64,000 nt of DNA from Paracoccaceae bacterium (lineage in GTDB: Bacteria > Pseudomonadota > Alphaproteobacteria > Rhodobacterales > Rhodobacteraceae). This document shows positions 1-8,939 of the stretch, in pieces. Under the pieces are notes generated by a model. The model had not been told where the DNA came from. It was given only the letters and a program-made list of their open reading frames with translations, and did not search any database. How positions within the stretch are numbered: position 1 is the stretch's first letter; every line of letters begins with the position of its first letter. The DNA is taken from positions 248,001-312,000 of the forward strand of contig JAMWZC010000001.1 in the NCBI GenBank assembly GCA_024304985.1, given 5' to 3'. Made by a program: the position numbers and the translations under genes.

Positions 1-645
1 GACTGGCCGGAACTCGAGGGCGAGTTGGGCGACCTGCTGTTGCAGGTGGTCTATCATTCGCAGATGGCGGATGAGGCGGGACTGTTCAGCTTTGACAGCG
101 TCACGCGACGGGTCTCGGACAAGATGGTGGCCCGGCATCCGCATGTGTTCGGGGATGAAAGTCGCGACAAATCCGCAGAGCAACAGACCGCCGACTGGGA
201 GAAAATCAAAGCCTCGGAACGCGCAGGCAAGGCGCAGGTCGGGGTTCTGGACGGGGTGGCGGTGGGATTGCCCGCGTTGTTGCGTGCGGTGAAGTTGCAA
301 AAGCGCGCGGCGCGGGTGGGATTCGACTGGCCGGATGTCGGCCAGGTGCTGGACAAGATCACCGAGGAAGCCCGCGAATTGACCGAGGCGCGCGCCACGC
401 TGTCGCAGGATGAGATCACCGAGGAATTCGGTGATCTGCTGTTCGTGATGGCCAATCTGGCGCGGCATCTTGAGATTGATCCCGAAGCCGCCCTGCGTGC
501 CGCCAATGCCAAGTTCATCCGCCGTTTTCAACATATAGAACAGCAACTTGCAAAGCGCGGCTCATCCCCGGCGCAATCCGATCTGACAGAGATGGACGCG
601 CTGTGGAACGAGGCCAAGGCGCGGGACAAGATGGCCAAGAGTTAG
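1..645 (+). CDS. mazG: Nucleoside triphosphate pyrophosphohydrolase MazG, 5' end missing
   Basis: The reading frame is open from base 1 and ends at 645, so about 214 C-terminal residues are present and the start lies outside the window. MazG hydrolyses (d)NTPs to the monophosphate and pyrophosphate in the cytoplasm. The first visible residues, ELEGELGDLLLQVVYHSQ, are a metal-binding helix of a MazG domain. A second copy of the pattern, EEFGDLLFVMANLARHL, lies near residue 140, so the two-domain layout of the roughly 260-residue family is kept. No overlapping neighbour follows; the next gene starts after a 106-base gap with its own promoter-like sequence. Identification is secure. Confidence 0.93.
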   Translation, partial: DWPELEGELGDLLLQVVYHSQMADEAGLFSFDSVTRRVSDKMVARHPHVFGDESRDKSAEQQTADWEKIKASERAGKAQVGVLDGVAVGLPALLRAVKLQKRAARVGFDWPDVGQVLDKITEEARELTEARATLSQDEITEEFGDLLFVMANLARHLEIDPEAALRAANAKFIRRFQHIEQQLAKRGSSPAQSDLTEMDALWNEAKARDKMAKS

Positions 646-687
646 GTGCCCCGCACCCGGCTTTTGTCCGACAATTTCATTCAGGTA

Positions 688-716
688 TTGACCCGACAAA
701 AAAACTCGGGTTTAGA
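688..716 (+). promoter_or_regulatory. Candidate promoter with an inverted repeat, upstream of the iron-binding protein
   Basis: TTGACC (688-693) and TTTAGA (711-716) are 17 bases apart. The spacer contains the inverted repeat ACCCGA (691-696) / TCGGGT (706-711) around an A-rich loop. It could be an operator overlapping the promoter. It could also be a weak terminator for mazG, since T-rich sequence follows only briefly. The -10 match is mediocre. Confidence 0.4.
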
Positions 717-751
717 GGGGCTATCGCAACACCCGTTTTGACGAGGACACC

Positions 752-1765
752 ATGACCCGACACCTGACCACCGCCCTGCTGAGCGCCACCGCGATCTCGC
801 TGGCCCTGCCCGTTCTGGCCGAGGAGGTGAATGTCTATTCCTATCGCCAGCCCGAGTTGATCAAGCCGCTGACCGATGCGTTCACCGCCGAGACCGGAAT
901 CGATGTGAACGTGGCCTTTCTGGACAAGGGGATGGTCGAACGTCTGACCGCTGAAGGCGATCGCTCGCCCGCCGATCTGGTGCTGACTGTCGATATCTCG
1001 CGTCTGGCCGAGGTGGTCGAGGCCGGTCTGACCCAGCCGGTCGACAGCGAGGTTCTGCGCGCCAATGTGCCCGACATCTATCACGATCCCGAAGGACATT
1101 GGTGGGGTCTGACCACCCGCGCCCGCATCATCTATGCCTCGAAAGAGCGTGTGGCCGAGGGCGAAGTGACCACCTACGAGGATCTGACCGATCCCAAATG
1201 GAAGGGCCGCATCTGCACCCGTTCCGGCACCAACTCCTATACGCTGGGCCTGACATCGGCGGTGATCCATCACCATGGCGAGGAAGCCGCGAAAGAGTGG
1301 CTGGAAGGTCTGAAGGCCAATCTGGCGCGCAAGCCCGAAGGCAATGACCGCGCGCAGGTCCGTGCGATCTGGGCCGGTGAATGCGATATCAGCCTTGGCA
1401 ACACATATTACATGGCGCAGATGCTGGCCGATCCCGAGCAGCAGGAATGGGCCAATTCCGTCAACATCGTCTTTCCGACCTTCGAGAATGGCGGCACCCA
1501 TGTGAATATCTCGGGGGTGGCGATGACCAAGGCGGCCCCGAACCGCGAGAATGCGTTGAAGATGATGGAATTCCTGACCTCGCCCACCGCGCAGCAGATC
1601 TATGCCGAGGCGAATGCCGAGTATCCGATCGCACCGGGAACCGAACCCGACGAACTGGTGAAAAGCTGGGGCACATTCACGGCGGATGACATCAATCTGA
1701 TGGATCTGGCCAAGCTGCGCGGCGCCGCGCTGCGCCTGACCGAAACCGTCGATTTCGACGGCTGA
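752..1765 (+). CDS. Iron(III) ABC transporter periplasmic substrate-binding protein (FbpA/FutA family)
   Basis: This 337-residue periplasmic binding protein probably captures ferric iron for an ABC importer whose permease and ATPase are not in this window. Residues 1 to about 23 form a signal peptide ending ALPVLAEE. The mature protein starts with EVNVYSYRQPELIKPL, typical of the FbpA/FutA/AfuA group. The paired tyrosines in LGNTYYMAQML near residue 215 match the tyrosine ligands of ferric iron in this family. GACGAGGACACC before the ATG gives a Shine-Dalgarno sequence. A strong terminator follows, so it is probably a single-gene transcript. An Fe-specific role is inferred from family and motif; related proteins also carry other ligands. 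Confidence 0.88.
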   Translation: MTRHLTTALLSATAISLALPVLAEEVNVYSYRQPELIKPLTDAFTAETGIDVNVAFLDKGMVERLTAEGDRSPADLVLTVDISRLAEVVEAGLTQPVDSEVLRANVPDIYHDPEGHWWGLTTRARIIYASKERVAEGEVTTYEDLTDPKWKGRICTRSGTNSYTLGLTSAVIHHHGEEAAKEWLEGLKANLARKPEGNDRAQVRAIWAGECDISLGNTYYMAQMLADPEQQEWANSVNIVFPTFENGGTHVNISGVAMTKAAPNRENALKMMEFLTSPTAQQIYAEANAEYPIAPGTEPDELVKSWGTFTADDINLMDLAKLRGAALRLTETVDFDG

Positions 1766-1792
1766 ACCTGTCGTCACCCGCGTACAGGGATG

Positions 1793-1822
1793 GGGCGGCC
1801 GCTGGGCCGCCCTTTTCGTTTT
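1793..1822 (+). terminator. Rho-independent terminator of the iron-binding protein gene
   Basis: GGGCGGCC (1793-1800) pairs perfectly with GGCCGCCC (1805-1812) across a four-base loop and is followed by TTTTCGTTTT. Confidence 0.88.
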
Positions 1823-1846
1823 AATCTGTCAGATTGCCGGGATGCG

Positions 1847-2521
1847 CTACTGGATCTCGACCGCGACCTGCATGTCGGAAAAGGCGATATAGCGGTAGGT
1901 CAGCCGCTTCTTGGCGCAAACCTCTTGCCAGGCGCGGTGTTCGCCGAACCGCCAGTTCGGATAGCCGTAATATTCGTCAAACACGACGATGCTGCCCTTG
2001 ACCAAGCGCGGGGCAACCTGCTGCAGCACATAAAGACTGCTTTCATAGGTGTCGCAGTCGATGTGGCACAGGCGGATGTCGAACGTGTTCTTCTTCAGGA
2101 ATGCGGGCAGGGTCTTGTCGAACCAGCCTTTGTGCAAGGTGACATTCTCTTTCACCTGCGGCAGTTTGCCTTCCAGATTGAAGGTGCCCTTGGGCAGGTG
2201 ATAGCCGGTCCAATCCTCGGCCAGACCTTCGAAGCTGTCAAACCCGTGCAGGGTCTCGGTCTTGAAGATGTCGGCGAAATGGTTGATCGAGCGCCCTTTG
2301 AAAACGCCAAACTCAAGGATCGCGCCGCCTTCGATCCGGGCGGATGATGCGGCGTAGTTCCACAACTCCTCGGTCGTGGCAAAGATCATGGCCGTTTTGA
2401 TGTGCTGTTCAGCGTAAGAGGCGGAGTCTTCTATCGCCCGCTCCTTGAGCAGCTTGTAGACACTGAGCTTGTAGGGCGTGAAAACGCGTTTCAGGACATT
2501 GGCCAGACGACGATTATCCAT
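1847..2521 (-). CDS. TylF/MycF-like class I SAM-dependent methyltransferase
   Basis: A 224-residue protein with a Rossmann-type methyltransferase core. ILEFGVFKGRSINHF is the SAM-binding motif I, LHGFDSFEGLAEDW follows at motif II, and LCHIDCDTYESS plus GSIVVFDEYYG mark the metal and catalytic region seen in the macrocin O-methyltransferase (TylF/MycF) group. Such enzymes O-methylate sugars of antibiotics or surface polysaccharides. The ATG at 2521 is chosen because AAAGAGGA lies seven bases upstream; a GTG five codons earlier is possible. The gene is convergent with the iron-binding gene and divergent from the LicD/TagD pair, so a shared role in glycan decoration is plausible. The substrate cannot be read from sequence. 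Confidence 0.75.
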   Translation of the reverse strand: MDNRRLANVLKRVFTPYKLSVYKLLKERAIEDSASYAEQHIKTAMIFATTEELWNYAASSARIEGGAILEFGVFKGRSINHFADIFKTETLHGFDSFEGLAEDWTGYHLPKGTFNLEGKLPQVKENVTLHKGWFDKTLPAFLKKNTFDIRLCHIDCDTYESSLYVLQQVAPRLVKGSIVVFDEYYGYPNWRFGEHRAWQEVCAKKRLTYRYIAFSDMQVAVEIQ

Positions 2522-2926
2522 GATGTCCTCTTTCACACTCTTCTCACTTCACACGCGAAACACGGCCATTTCGGCCTCTTCGCCATGCCTAGGGTCTGGG
2601 ATGCGTCCGGTCAATCGGGATAGATGGCGCGGTCTGTTTTTCACAGTCCCGCCCTGCGGGATGCGCGACTCCGGTGCAACACCTAAGGCGCAAGACCCAT
2701 CCAGTTACCACCAAGTCCGAATTATGTTTGGTGCCGCTGGGCCTTTTGCCGCATATTCAGCGAAAAAGAAGAGTTCGGGCAGTATGGTTCATCAGACAGA
2801 ACGCGCCTTCGGGCCACCCAAGGCTGCGCAGTCAGGGTTGGTCGGCCATGTTCCGGCCAACTGTCCGTTGCGCCGCGGCGCATTGAAGGACTGCGGTTGC
2901 ATCCGCCCGACTGACAAGGATGACAG
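2522..2926. other. Gene-less divergent intergenic region
   Basis: About 400 bases between the methyltransferase and the LicD-like gene. It is less GC-rich than its surroundings. The short reading frames in it show no protein-like composition or usable ribosome-binding sites. It presumably holds the two divergent promoters, but I cannot place them with confidence. Confidence 0.5.
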
Positions 2927-3886
2927 GTGTTGACACAGGCGATGGGCATGACATCTGCGCAGCAGGACACACGGATCACGGTCTGCGCTGGTGAAATACG
3001 CGATATCCCGCAGGCCCAGTTGACTTTGCCGCGCGCAGGGTTCGTCGCGGCCCCCTACAACAAGGAACTGGAAGAGATGGCCGCCGATTTGGGCGACGCT
3101 TTCTCGGTCGACTATCTTGGGGCGTTCATCCCGCTGCCACTCGGGATTGGAGAGCGTTCGCGACGCACGCAGAAGCCCTTTTACCGGCCAAATAGAAAGC
3201 GTCTGACGTCCGGGCAAAAGAGCGCATTCGAAGCGTTTGCCGATGTGCCGCAGGCAGCAGAAGGCAGGGGCTATTCCCTTGACGGCATCTATTTCCCGCA
3301 GAGCTTCCAGAACAAGGATCATGAAAGGATCTGGGCCGACGTCCGCGCGACGCTGGACAAGGTCAAGGCGATGATAGGTCCTGTATTCCTGGATTCCGGC
3401 ACCCTTCTGGGCGTGGTGCGGGACCAGAGCCTGATTGCCCATGACGATGATGTCGATCTTGCCGTTCTGATGCAGTCAGACAGTCAGGAAAGCGCTGCGC
3501 GCGACTGGCAGGATATCCGCCTGCGCCTGCAAGAGGCGGGGCTGTTGTCGGACAAGCAAGTCCCTAATCCGGGTGTCTACACGCTTCGATCCGGCGGCAC
3601 CTGCAAAATCAACCTCGTCCCGGCCTGGATCGCGGACGGCAAGTTGCATGTCTATCCCCACACCTACGGCGACCTGCCCGGCGCGGCCTTGTTGCCGTTG
3701 GCGACATGCAAAGTCACAGGTCTGCCCATTCCGGCCCGGGCGGAAGATGTTCTGGACGTCAACTATGGCGAGGGTTGGCGCGTGCCTGACCCCGGATTTT
3801 CATCTCCCTGGAGCCGCGCCAATCGCCGGTTCCGCAGTTTCATGGACGCTCTCGGCGGTAATCAAAAAGGTTCAGAGAATGAGTAA
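2927..3886 (+). CDS. LicD-family phosphotransferase-like protein
   Basis: A 319-residue protein. The C-terminal half carries the LicD/fukutin signature: LDSGTLLGVVRD (155-166) followed by LIAHDDDVDLAVL (169-181), the acidic cluster expected to bind metal in this nucleotidyltransferase-fold group. LicD proteins transfer phosphocholine, and relatives transfer polyol phosphates, from CDP-activated donors onto glycans. About 130 N-terminal residues precede the core and are not recognised. GTG 2927 is taken as start because AAGGA lies about seven bases upstream. It overlaps the downstream cytidylyltransferase by eight bases (ATGAGTAA), so the two are almost surely co-translated. That suggests a CDP-glycerol donor. 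No membrane segment is seen. Confidence 0.72.
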   Translation: MLTQAMGMTSAQQDTRITVCAGEIRDIPQAQLTLPRAGFVAAPYNKELEEMAADLGDAFSVDYLGAFIPLPLGIGERSRRTQKPFYRPNRKRLTSGQKSAFEAFADVPQAAEGRGYSLDGIYFPQSFQNKDHERIWADVRATLDKVKAMIGPVFLDSGTLLGVVRDQSLIAHDDDVDLAVLMQSDSQESAARDWQDIRLRLQEAGLLSDKQVPNPGVYTLRSGGTCKINLVPAWIADGKLHVYPHTYGDLPGAALLPLATCKVTGLPIPARAEDVLDVNYGEGWRVPDPGFSSPWSRANRRFRSFMDALGGNQKGSENE

Positions 3887-4334
3887 CGAGACAACACGAA
3901 CAGCTGGGCGCACGGTTCTGACCTATGGCACGTTCGATCTTTTCCATGTGGGGCATGTCCGTCTGCTGCGGCGGCTGGCCGATCTGGGCGACAGGCTGAT
4001 CGTTGCCTGCTCGACCGACGAGTTCAATACGCTCAAGGGCAAGAGGACCGCGATCCCCTATGCGCACCGGGTCGAGGTTCTGGAAGCGTGTCAATATGTG
4101 GATCTGGTCATCCCCGAGACCGAGTGGGAACAGAAACCCAAGGATATCAAGACTTACAACGTCGATCTTTTCGCGATGGGTGATGACTGGGAAGGCAAGT
4201 TCGATGATCTGAGGCAGTATTGCGATGTGCTCTACCTGCCCCGGACCGAGAACATCTCGACCACGAAGCTGAAAGAGTTGATCCAGTCGATGCATCTGAT
4301 CCTGCCGGACGCGGCACAGCAGAAAATCGGCTGA
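3879..4334 (+). CDS. tagD: Glycerol-3-phosphate cytidylyltransferase, TagD-like
   Basis: A 151-residue cytoplasmic enzyme predicted to make CDP-glycerol from CTP and sn-glycerol 3-phosphate. It carries the cytidylyltransferase signature GTFDLFHVGH (17-26), STDEFN (45-50), the GDDWEGKFD block (101-109) and RTENISTTKL (122-131), all in the positions of Bacillus TagD. In Gram-positives TagD feeds teichoic acid synthesis. Here, in a Gram-negative, the partner is the overlapping LicD-like gene, so the product probably decorates a capsule, LPS or exopolysaccharide. ATG 3879 is fixed by the ATGAGTAA overlap. The glycero- specificity rests on similarity; related enzymes use ethanolamine or choline phosphate, but the GDDWEGKF block favours glycerol. 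Confidence 0.87.
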   Translation: MSNETTRTAGRTVLTYGTFDLFHVGHVRLLRRLADLGDRLIVACSTDEFNTLKGKRTAIPYAHRVEVLEACQYVDLVIPETEWEQKPKDIKTYNVDLFAMGDDWEGKFDDLRQYCDVLYLPRTENISTTKLKELIQSMHLILPDAAQQKIG

Positions 4335-4487
4335 AACCCGCGTGCATCTGCAATCTGGCCGATGGCATCACCGTGATCTGTTTGCATGGTCGCGGTGCAG
4401 GTTCCATAGTGGCGTCGAACCGGGTCACAGGGCAAAGCCGACGGCCCGGTTGACATCAGGACAGGACACCGGGACCCCATACCGCTC

Positions 4488-5429
4488 ATGAGCAAGCAGA
4501 AGATCATCATCGACACCGACCCCGGACAGGATGACGCCGTGGCGATCCTTCTGGCACTGGCCAGCCCTGACGAGATCGAGGTTCTGGGCATCACGGCCGT
4601 CGCGGGCAATGTGCCGCTGGCGCTGACGCAGCGCAATGCGCGGATGGTTTGTGAACTGGCGGGACGGCCGGATATCCGCGTCTTTGCCGGATGTGATCGG
4701 CCGCTGGGGCGCGATCTGGTGACGGCGGAACATGTGCATGGCAAAAGCGGGCTGGACGGCCCGGTGCTGCCCGATCCGGTGATGCCCCTGCAGGAACAGC
4801 ATGCGGTGGATTTCATCATCGATACAGTGCGGGAACATGCGTCGGGCAGCGTGACGCTCTGCCCTCTCGGCCCGCTGACGAATGTCGCCATGGCGCTGGA
4901 GAAGGCACCTGATATCGCGCCCCGCATCCGCCAGATCGTGCTGATGGGGGGCGCCTATTTCGAAGTGGGCAACATCACCCCCTCGGCAGAGTTCAACATC
5001 TATGTCGATCCGCAGGCGGCCCGTATAGTCTTCCGGTCGGGTGTGCCTTTGGTCGTGATGCCGCTGGACGTGACGCACAAGGCGCTGGTCACGGCCGCGC
5101 GTAACGACGCCTTTCGCGCGATCGGCAGCCCTGTGGGGATTGCCGTGGCCCAGATGACCGAGTTTTTCGAGCGGTTCGACAAGGAGAAATACGGCTCTTT
5201 GGGCGCACCGCTGCATGATCCTTGCGTGACCGCGTGGCTGATCCGGCCTGATCTGTTCACGGGGCGGCATGTGAATGTCGAGATCGAGACGCAGTCGGAA
5301 CTGACCATGGGCATGACCGTCGCCGATTGGTGGCGTGTCACCCGGCGCGCGCCCAATGCGCTGTTCATGGGTGATGTGGACGCGGACGGATTTTTTGACC
5401 TGCTGACGGAAAGGCTGGCGCGGTTATGA
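4488..5429 (+). CDS. Inosine/uridine-preferring nucleoside hydrolase
   Basis: A 313-residue member of the IUNH/RihA-B-C family, which cleaves the N-glycosidic bond of ribonucleosides to base plus ribose in salvage. The calcium-binding aspartate cluster DTDPGQDDA is at residues 9-17. LGPLTNVAMAL, VLMGGAYFEVGN and PSAEFNIYVDPQAA are the usual family blocks, and HDPCVTAWLI near residue 245 supplies the conserved HD. Length is normal. Its stop overlaps the start of the downstream acetyltransferase (ATGA), so the two are translationally coupled. The preferred base is not predictable from the visible motifs. Confidence 0.92.
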   Translation: MSKQKIIIDTDPGQDDAVAILLALASPDEIEVLGITAVAGNVPLALTQRNARMVCELAGRPDIRVFAGCDRPLGRDLVTAEHVHGKSGLDGPVLPDPVMPLQEQHAVDFIIDTVREHASGSVTLCPLGPLTNVAMALEKAPDIAPRIRQIVLMGGAYFEVGNITPSAEFNIYVDPQAARIVFRSGVPLVVMPLDVTHKALVTAARNDAFRAIGSPVGIAVAQMTEFFERFDKEKYGSLGAPLHDPCVTAWLIRPDLFTGRHVNVEIETQSELTMGMTVADWWRVTRRAPNALFMGDVDADGFFDLLTERLARL

Positions 5430-5872
5430 GTTTGTTGCATCTGGCCACGGTCGAGGATCTGGAGCGTGTGGTGCCGCTGGTTGCGGCCTTTCATGCGGAA
5501 ATGGGGTATGACACCGATACTGCCCATCACGAAGGGGCGGTGCTGCCGCTACTGGAAGGCTCGCCCCATGGGGCGATCTGGCTGGTTGGGCCGCGTCGCG
5601 CTCCGGTCGGCTATGTGGTGATCTCGTTCGGATGGTCGGTGGAATATGGCGGGCTGGACGGTGTGGTGGACGAAATTTTCGTGCGCCCGCCCGTGCGGGG
5701 CCGGGGCATGGGGTTCGAGGCGTTGAACGGCATTGCCAAGGCGCTGGGCTCCAGTGGAGTGCGTGCCTTGCATCTTGAGGTGGCCCGTGATGACGCGCGC
5801 GCCCAACGTTTCTACACCCGCGCGCGGTTTCATCCCCGCGATCATACGATGTTCATGTCGCGCGTGCTGTAA
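5426..5872 (+). CDS. GNAT-family N-acetyltransferase
   Basis: A 148-residue single-domain GNAT protein. VDEIFVRPPVRGRGMGFEAL is the beta4/motif A region, with the RGRGMG pyrophosphate loop that binds acetyl-CoA. VRALHLEVARDDARAQRFY is motif B with the final tyrosine. The start overlaps the stop of the nucleoside hydrolase by four bases, indicating co-translation, but this does not reveal the acceptor. Acceptors in this family range from small amines to protein N-termini, and I do not assign one. Confidence 0.85.
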   Translation: MSLLHLATVEDLERVVPLVAAFHAEMGYDTDTAHHEGAVLPLLEGSPHGAIWLVGPRRAPVGYVVISFGWSVEYGGLDGVVDEIFVRPPVRGRGMGFEALNGIAKALGSSGVRALHLEVARDDARAQRFYTRARFHPRDHTMFMSRVL

Positions 5873-5901
5873 CGCAGGCGCCCTGCCCCTATATGTGACC
5901 C

Positions 5902-7320
5902 ATGACCCTGCATATCCCCTTTGACAACAGCTATGCCGCCTTGCCGCCGCGCTTCTATACGCGGCAGGTGGCGCAACCTGTCACCGCCCCGCGCCTTCTG
6001 GTCTTCAATCACGCGCTTGCCGCAGATCTTGGGATCACGCCCGGCGATCCGGACGAGATGGCGTCTGTGTTCGCGGGCAATGCCGTGCCCGATGGGGCGG
6101 CTCCTCTGGCGCAGGTCTATGCCGGGCATCAGTTCGGCGGCTTCTCTCCCCAGTTGGGGGATGGCCGCGCGTTGCTGCTGGGCGAGGTGGTGGATATCCA
6201 CGGCCAGCGCCGGGATATTCAGCTCAAGGGATCGGGCCAGACACCCTATAGCCGGATGGGTGACGGGCGCGCGTGGTTGGGCCCGGTATTGCGGGAATAT
6301 CTTCTGTCCGAGGCGATGCATGCCTTGGGCGTGCCCACGACCCGCGCGCTGGCCGCCGTGCTGACCGGCGAGAGGGTCTATCGCGAGGCCGCCTTGCCAG
6401 GTGCGGTGCTGACCCGGGTGGCCGCAAGCCATATCCGCGTCGGCACCTTCCAGTATTTCGCCGCGCGCCGCGATATTGATGCGTTGCAGGCGCTGTATGA
6501 TCATACCCGCGCCAGGCATTATCCCGAGGCCGACAGCCCGGCCCAAATGCTGCAGGCTGTGATTGCCGCGCAGGCCAAGCTGGTGGCCAGATGGCTGTCC
6601 ATCGGCTTCATTCACGGGGTGATGAACACCGACAACACGAGCCTGTCGGGAGAAACCATCGACTATGGCCCTGCGGCCTATATGGACAGCTATCACCCGG
6701 TAACGGTCTACAGCTCCATCGATGCGCATGGGCGCTATGCCTATGACAATCAGGCCAATGTGATCGTGTGGAACATGGCGCAACTGGCGACTGCCTTGGT
6801 GCCGCTGATGCCCGACACGGACGCGGCAATTGCCGCGTTCACCGCCGCCATCAACGCCATGCCCGCGCAGATCGAGGCCGAACGGCTGACGGCGTTCCGG
6901 CCCAAGCTGGGGCTGACGGGGGACGATCCTGCGGATGCGGCGCTGATCGCTGATCTGTTGGCACTGATGCAGGCGGGTCAGGCCGATTTCACCAACACAT
7001 TCCGCGCGCTGGCCCATGGTAATGCCCGCGATCAGTTCACAGATCGCGCCGCCTATGACGTCTGGCATGCGCGATGGCAGGACAGGTTGCACGGGGAATC
7101 GGGGGTCGAGGCACGTATGCTGTCCGCGAACCCTGCCTATATCCCGCGCAATCACCGTGTCGAGGAGATGATCAAGGCTGCCGTTGCGGGCGATATGGCG
7201 CCGTTCGAACGTCTGCTTCGCGTGCTGTCCGATCCGTTCACCGACCAGCCGGGCGCCGAGGATCTGACGCGTCCTCCCCTCAGCCACGAGGTGGTGGCGC
7301 AGACTTTCTGCGGAACCTGA
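5902..7320 (+). CDS. selO: Protein adenylyltransferase SelO (YdiU/UPF0061 family)
   Basis: A 472-residue pseudokinase-fold enzyme. SelO transfers AMP from ATP to Ser, Thr or Tyr of target proteins and is linked to redox stress. Visible blocks are [15 protein letters not shown] at the N-terminus, [40 protein letters not shown] and [20 protein letters not shown], which carries the catalytic and metal residues. The protein ends FCGT. Cysteine occupies the penultimate region where many eukaryotic homologues use selenocysteine. There are 29 bases to the upstream acetyltransferase stop. It is convergent with the next gene, leaving only six bases between stops. Confidence 0.93.
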   Translation: MTLHIPFDNSYAALPPRFYTRQVAQPVTAPRLLVFNHALAADLGITPGDPDEMASVFAGNAVPDGAAPLAQVYAGHQFGGFSPQLGDGRALLLGEVVDIHGQRRDIQLKGSGQTPYSRMGDGRAWLGPVLREYLLSEAMHALGVPTTRALAAVLTGERVYREAALPGAVLTRVAASHIRVGTFQYFAARRDIDALQALYDHTRARHYPEADSPAQMLQAVIAAQAKLVARWLSIGFIHGVMNTDNTSLSGETIDYGPAAYMDSYHPVTVYSSIDAHGRYAYDNQANVIVWNMAQLATALVPLMPDTDAAIAAFTAAINAMPAQIEAERLTAFRPKLGLTGDDPADAALIADLLALMQAGQADFTNTFRALAHGNARDQFTDRAAYDVWHARWQDRLHGESGVEARMLSANPAYIPRNHRVEEMIKAAVAGDMAPFERLLRVLSDPFTDQPGAEDLTRPPLSHEVVAQTFCGT

Positions 7321-7326
7321 GGCGTC

Positions 7327-8217
7327 TCAGGCCGGGATGCGCGGGCGGCGGTTGATCAGCACGATTCCCGCCGCAACCAGCACCAATCCGATCAGGACGC
7401 CGGGGCCGATCTCTTCCGACAGGATCAGCCAGCCGAGACCCACGGCCAGAACCGGGGTGAGGAAAGAGAAACTGGCCACACCCGAGGCCGGATAGCGCTT
7501 GAGCAGGAAGAACCAGAACAGAAAGCCAAAGCTGGCGACGGCCACGATCTGATAGGTCAGACCCAGAATATGCGAGATATCCAGATCGCGCAGAAAGGGG
7601 CCGAAAAGCGGGGCAGCGATCATCAGCAATACGGCACTGACCGAAAGTTGCCAGAACAGCTGCATCTCGGGCACGACGCGCTGCACAGGCGTCAGGCGCA
7701 CCACCAAGGCGATACCTGTCCAGCCGAATGCCGCGCCGAGGGCGGCCAGATCGCCCTGCCATGACGCCTCGCCGCTGCTACGCTGGCCCAGAACGATGGC
7801 CACGCCGGTCATGGCCATCACAAGGCCGATGATGCGCCGTTGCGTCAACCGCTCGCCCGGCAGCAGGAAATGGGCAGAGACCGACAGGAGCACCGGCATC
7901 GAGTAGAGCAGGATCGAGGCTCGCGCGACAGTGGTGTGGTCCAGCGCCCAGAAAAGGCAAAGAAATTCAGCGGCAAACAAAGCCCCCAGCAGGAAGCCCG
8001 GCCAAAGCGTGTCGCGCGCAAAATCGAAGCGCACGCCGCGCAGCCGCATCCAGAGCAGCAGCACCAGCAGCGCCCCGGCCGAGCGCAGTGCCGCCATGAA
8101 GACGGGTTGAAACCCGCCATTGCCCAGCTTGATCACCACCTGATTGAAGGCCATGGCCGCCGCGAAACCGATCAGCGCCACCGCCCCGATGGCGTCTATC
8201 CTGTCCTTGCGTTCCAT
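7327..8217 (-). CDS. DMT-superfamily (EamA) transporter
   Basis: A 296-residue inner-membrane protein with about ten hydrophobic segments arranged as two EamA repeats. The first starts AIGAVALIGFAAAMAFNQ and the second near LAALGAAFGWTGIALVV. FLTPVLAVGLGWLILSEEI near the end is the family pattern around the last helices. Such proteins export metabolites or amino acids by proton exchange; the substrate is unknown. The frame stays open upstream to 8655 but that part is not protein-like. ATG 8217 is used because it begins the hydrophobic protein. It lies 50 bases downstream of the membrane protein gene on the same strand and may be co-transcribed. Confidence 0.85.
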   Translation of the reverse strand: MERKDRIDAIGAVALIGFAAAMAFNQVVIKLGNGGFQPVFMAALRSAGALLVLLLWMRLRGVRFDFARDTLWPGFLLGALFAAEFLCLFWALDHTTVARASILLYSMPVLLSVSAHFLLPGERLTQRRIIGLVMAMTGVAIVLGQRSSGEASWQGDLAALGAAFGWTGIALVVRLTPVQRVVPEMQLFWQLSVSAVLLMIAAPLFGPFLRDLDISHILGLTYQIVAVASFGFLFWFFLLKRYPASGVASFSFLTPVLAVGLGWLILSEEIGPGVLIGLVLVAAGIVLINRRPRIPA

Positions 8218-8267
8218 GGCGCGAGTGGAGGGGAATTCGCGGGGATCGTCAAGTCGGCAATGGGCGA

Positions 8268-8909
8268 TCAGCGGCGGTTTCGGTGACGGCGGAAAAAGCG
8301 CGGGTTGCGTCGCACGAAATCGTCGATCAGGCCCATCAGCCCGCCCTTGGCGCGGCCCTTGAGATAGGCATAGCCGGTCCCTGCCCCGATCAGCGCGCCG
8401 ATGAAGTCCATGATCAGGTCCCACATCGTGTCCATCAGGCCGGATTTCTGCATGTTCAGACCAAAGATCTGATCCATGCCGAATTCGAAGATCTCCCACA
8501 TGGCGCCGATGGCCAGCGCAAAGCAGAAGGCGAAGAACGCCACCGCGATGGGGGGCGCGGCATAGCGGTCGCCCTGAAACATCATGAAAACCAGCACAAA
8601 GCCGATCAGGCCGAAGCCGATCGCGCTGCCGCCATGCATGATCAGATCCCACCACCAGAACCGGTTGTAGAAATCATAGACCTCGCCCAGAAAGAGAGTG
8701 CCGCCGATAAAGACAACGATGGCGGCGATGAAGGAGGGCGGCACCATGATCTCGGCCCAGCGGGCGGCGAAGACCGGCGTGAGCGACAACAGCAGGGTTG
8801 CCAGTGACACGAAGGCCAGCGGCCAGTTGCGCTGCACCAGTGCATCGAGCATGAACAGCGCCAGCAAAAGCCAGATGATTTTGGCCAGCCATGTCTGATC
8901 GCCAAACAC
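8268..8909 (-). CDS. Multi-spanning membrane protein, DUF2238/YjdF-like
   Basis: A 213-residue protein with about six hydrophobic segments. The pattern EVYDFYNRFWWWDLIMHGGS followed by GAMWEIFEFGMDQIFG resembles the YjdF/DUF2238 inner-membrane group, with conserved charged and aromatic residues inside membrane segments. A very basic tail (RRNPRFFRRHRNRR) closes the protein on the cytoplasmic side. GTG 8909 is the likely start, without a strong Shine-Dalgarno sequence. No function is known for the group and I infer none. It is divergent from the endonuclease/exonuclease/phosphatase-family gene, with 30 bases between starts. Confidence 0.7.
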   Translation of the reverse strand: MFGDQTWLAKIIWLLLALFMLDALVQRNWPLAFVSLATLLLSLTPVFAARWAEIMVPPSFIAAIVVFIGGTLFLGEVYDFYNRFWWWDLIMHGGSAIGFGLIGFVLVFMMFQGDRYAAPPIAVAFFAFCFALAIGAMWEIFEFGMDQIFGLNMQKSGLMDTMWDLIMDFIGALIGAGTGYAYLKGRAKGGLMGLIDDFVRRNPRFFRRHRNRR

Positions 8910-8939
8910 CCTGTTACGCTCCCGTCAATTCATGACTAT

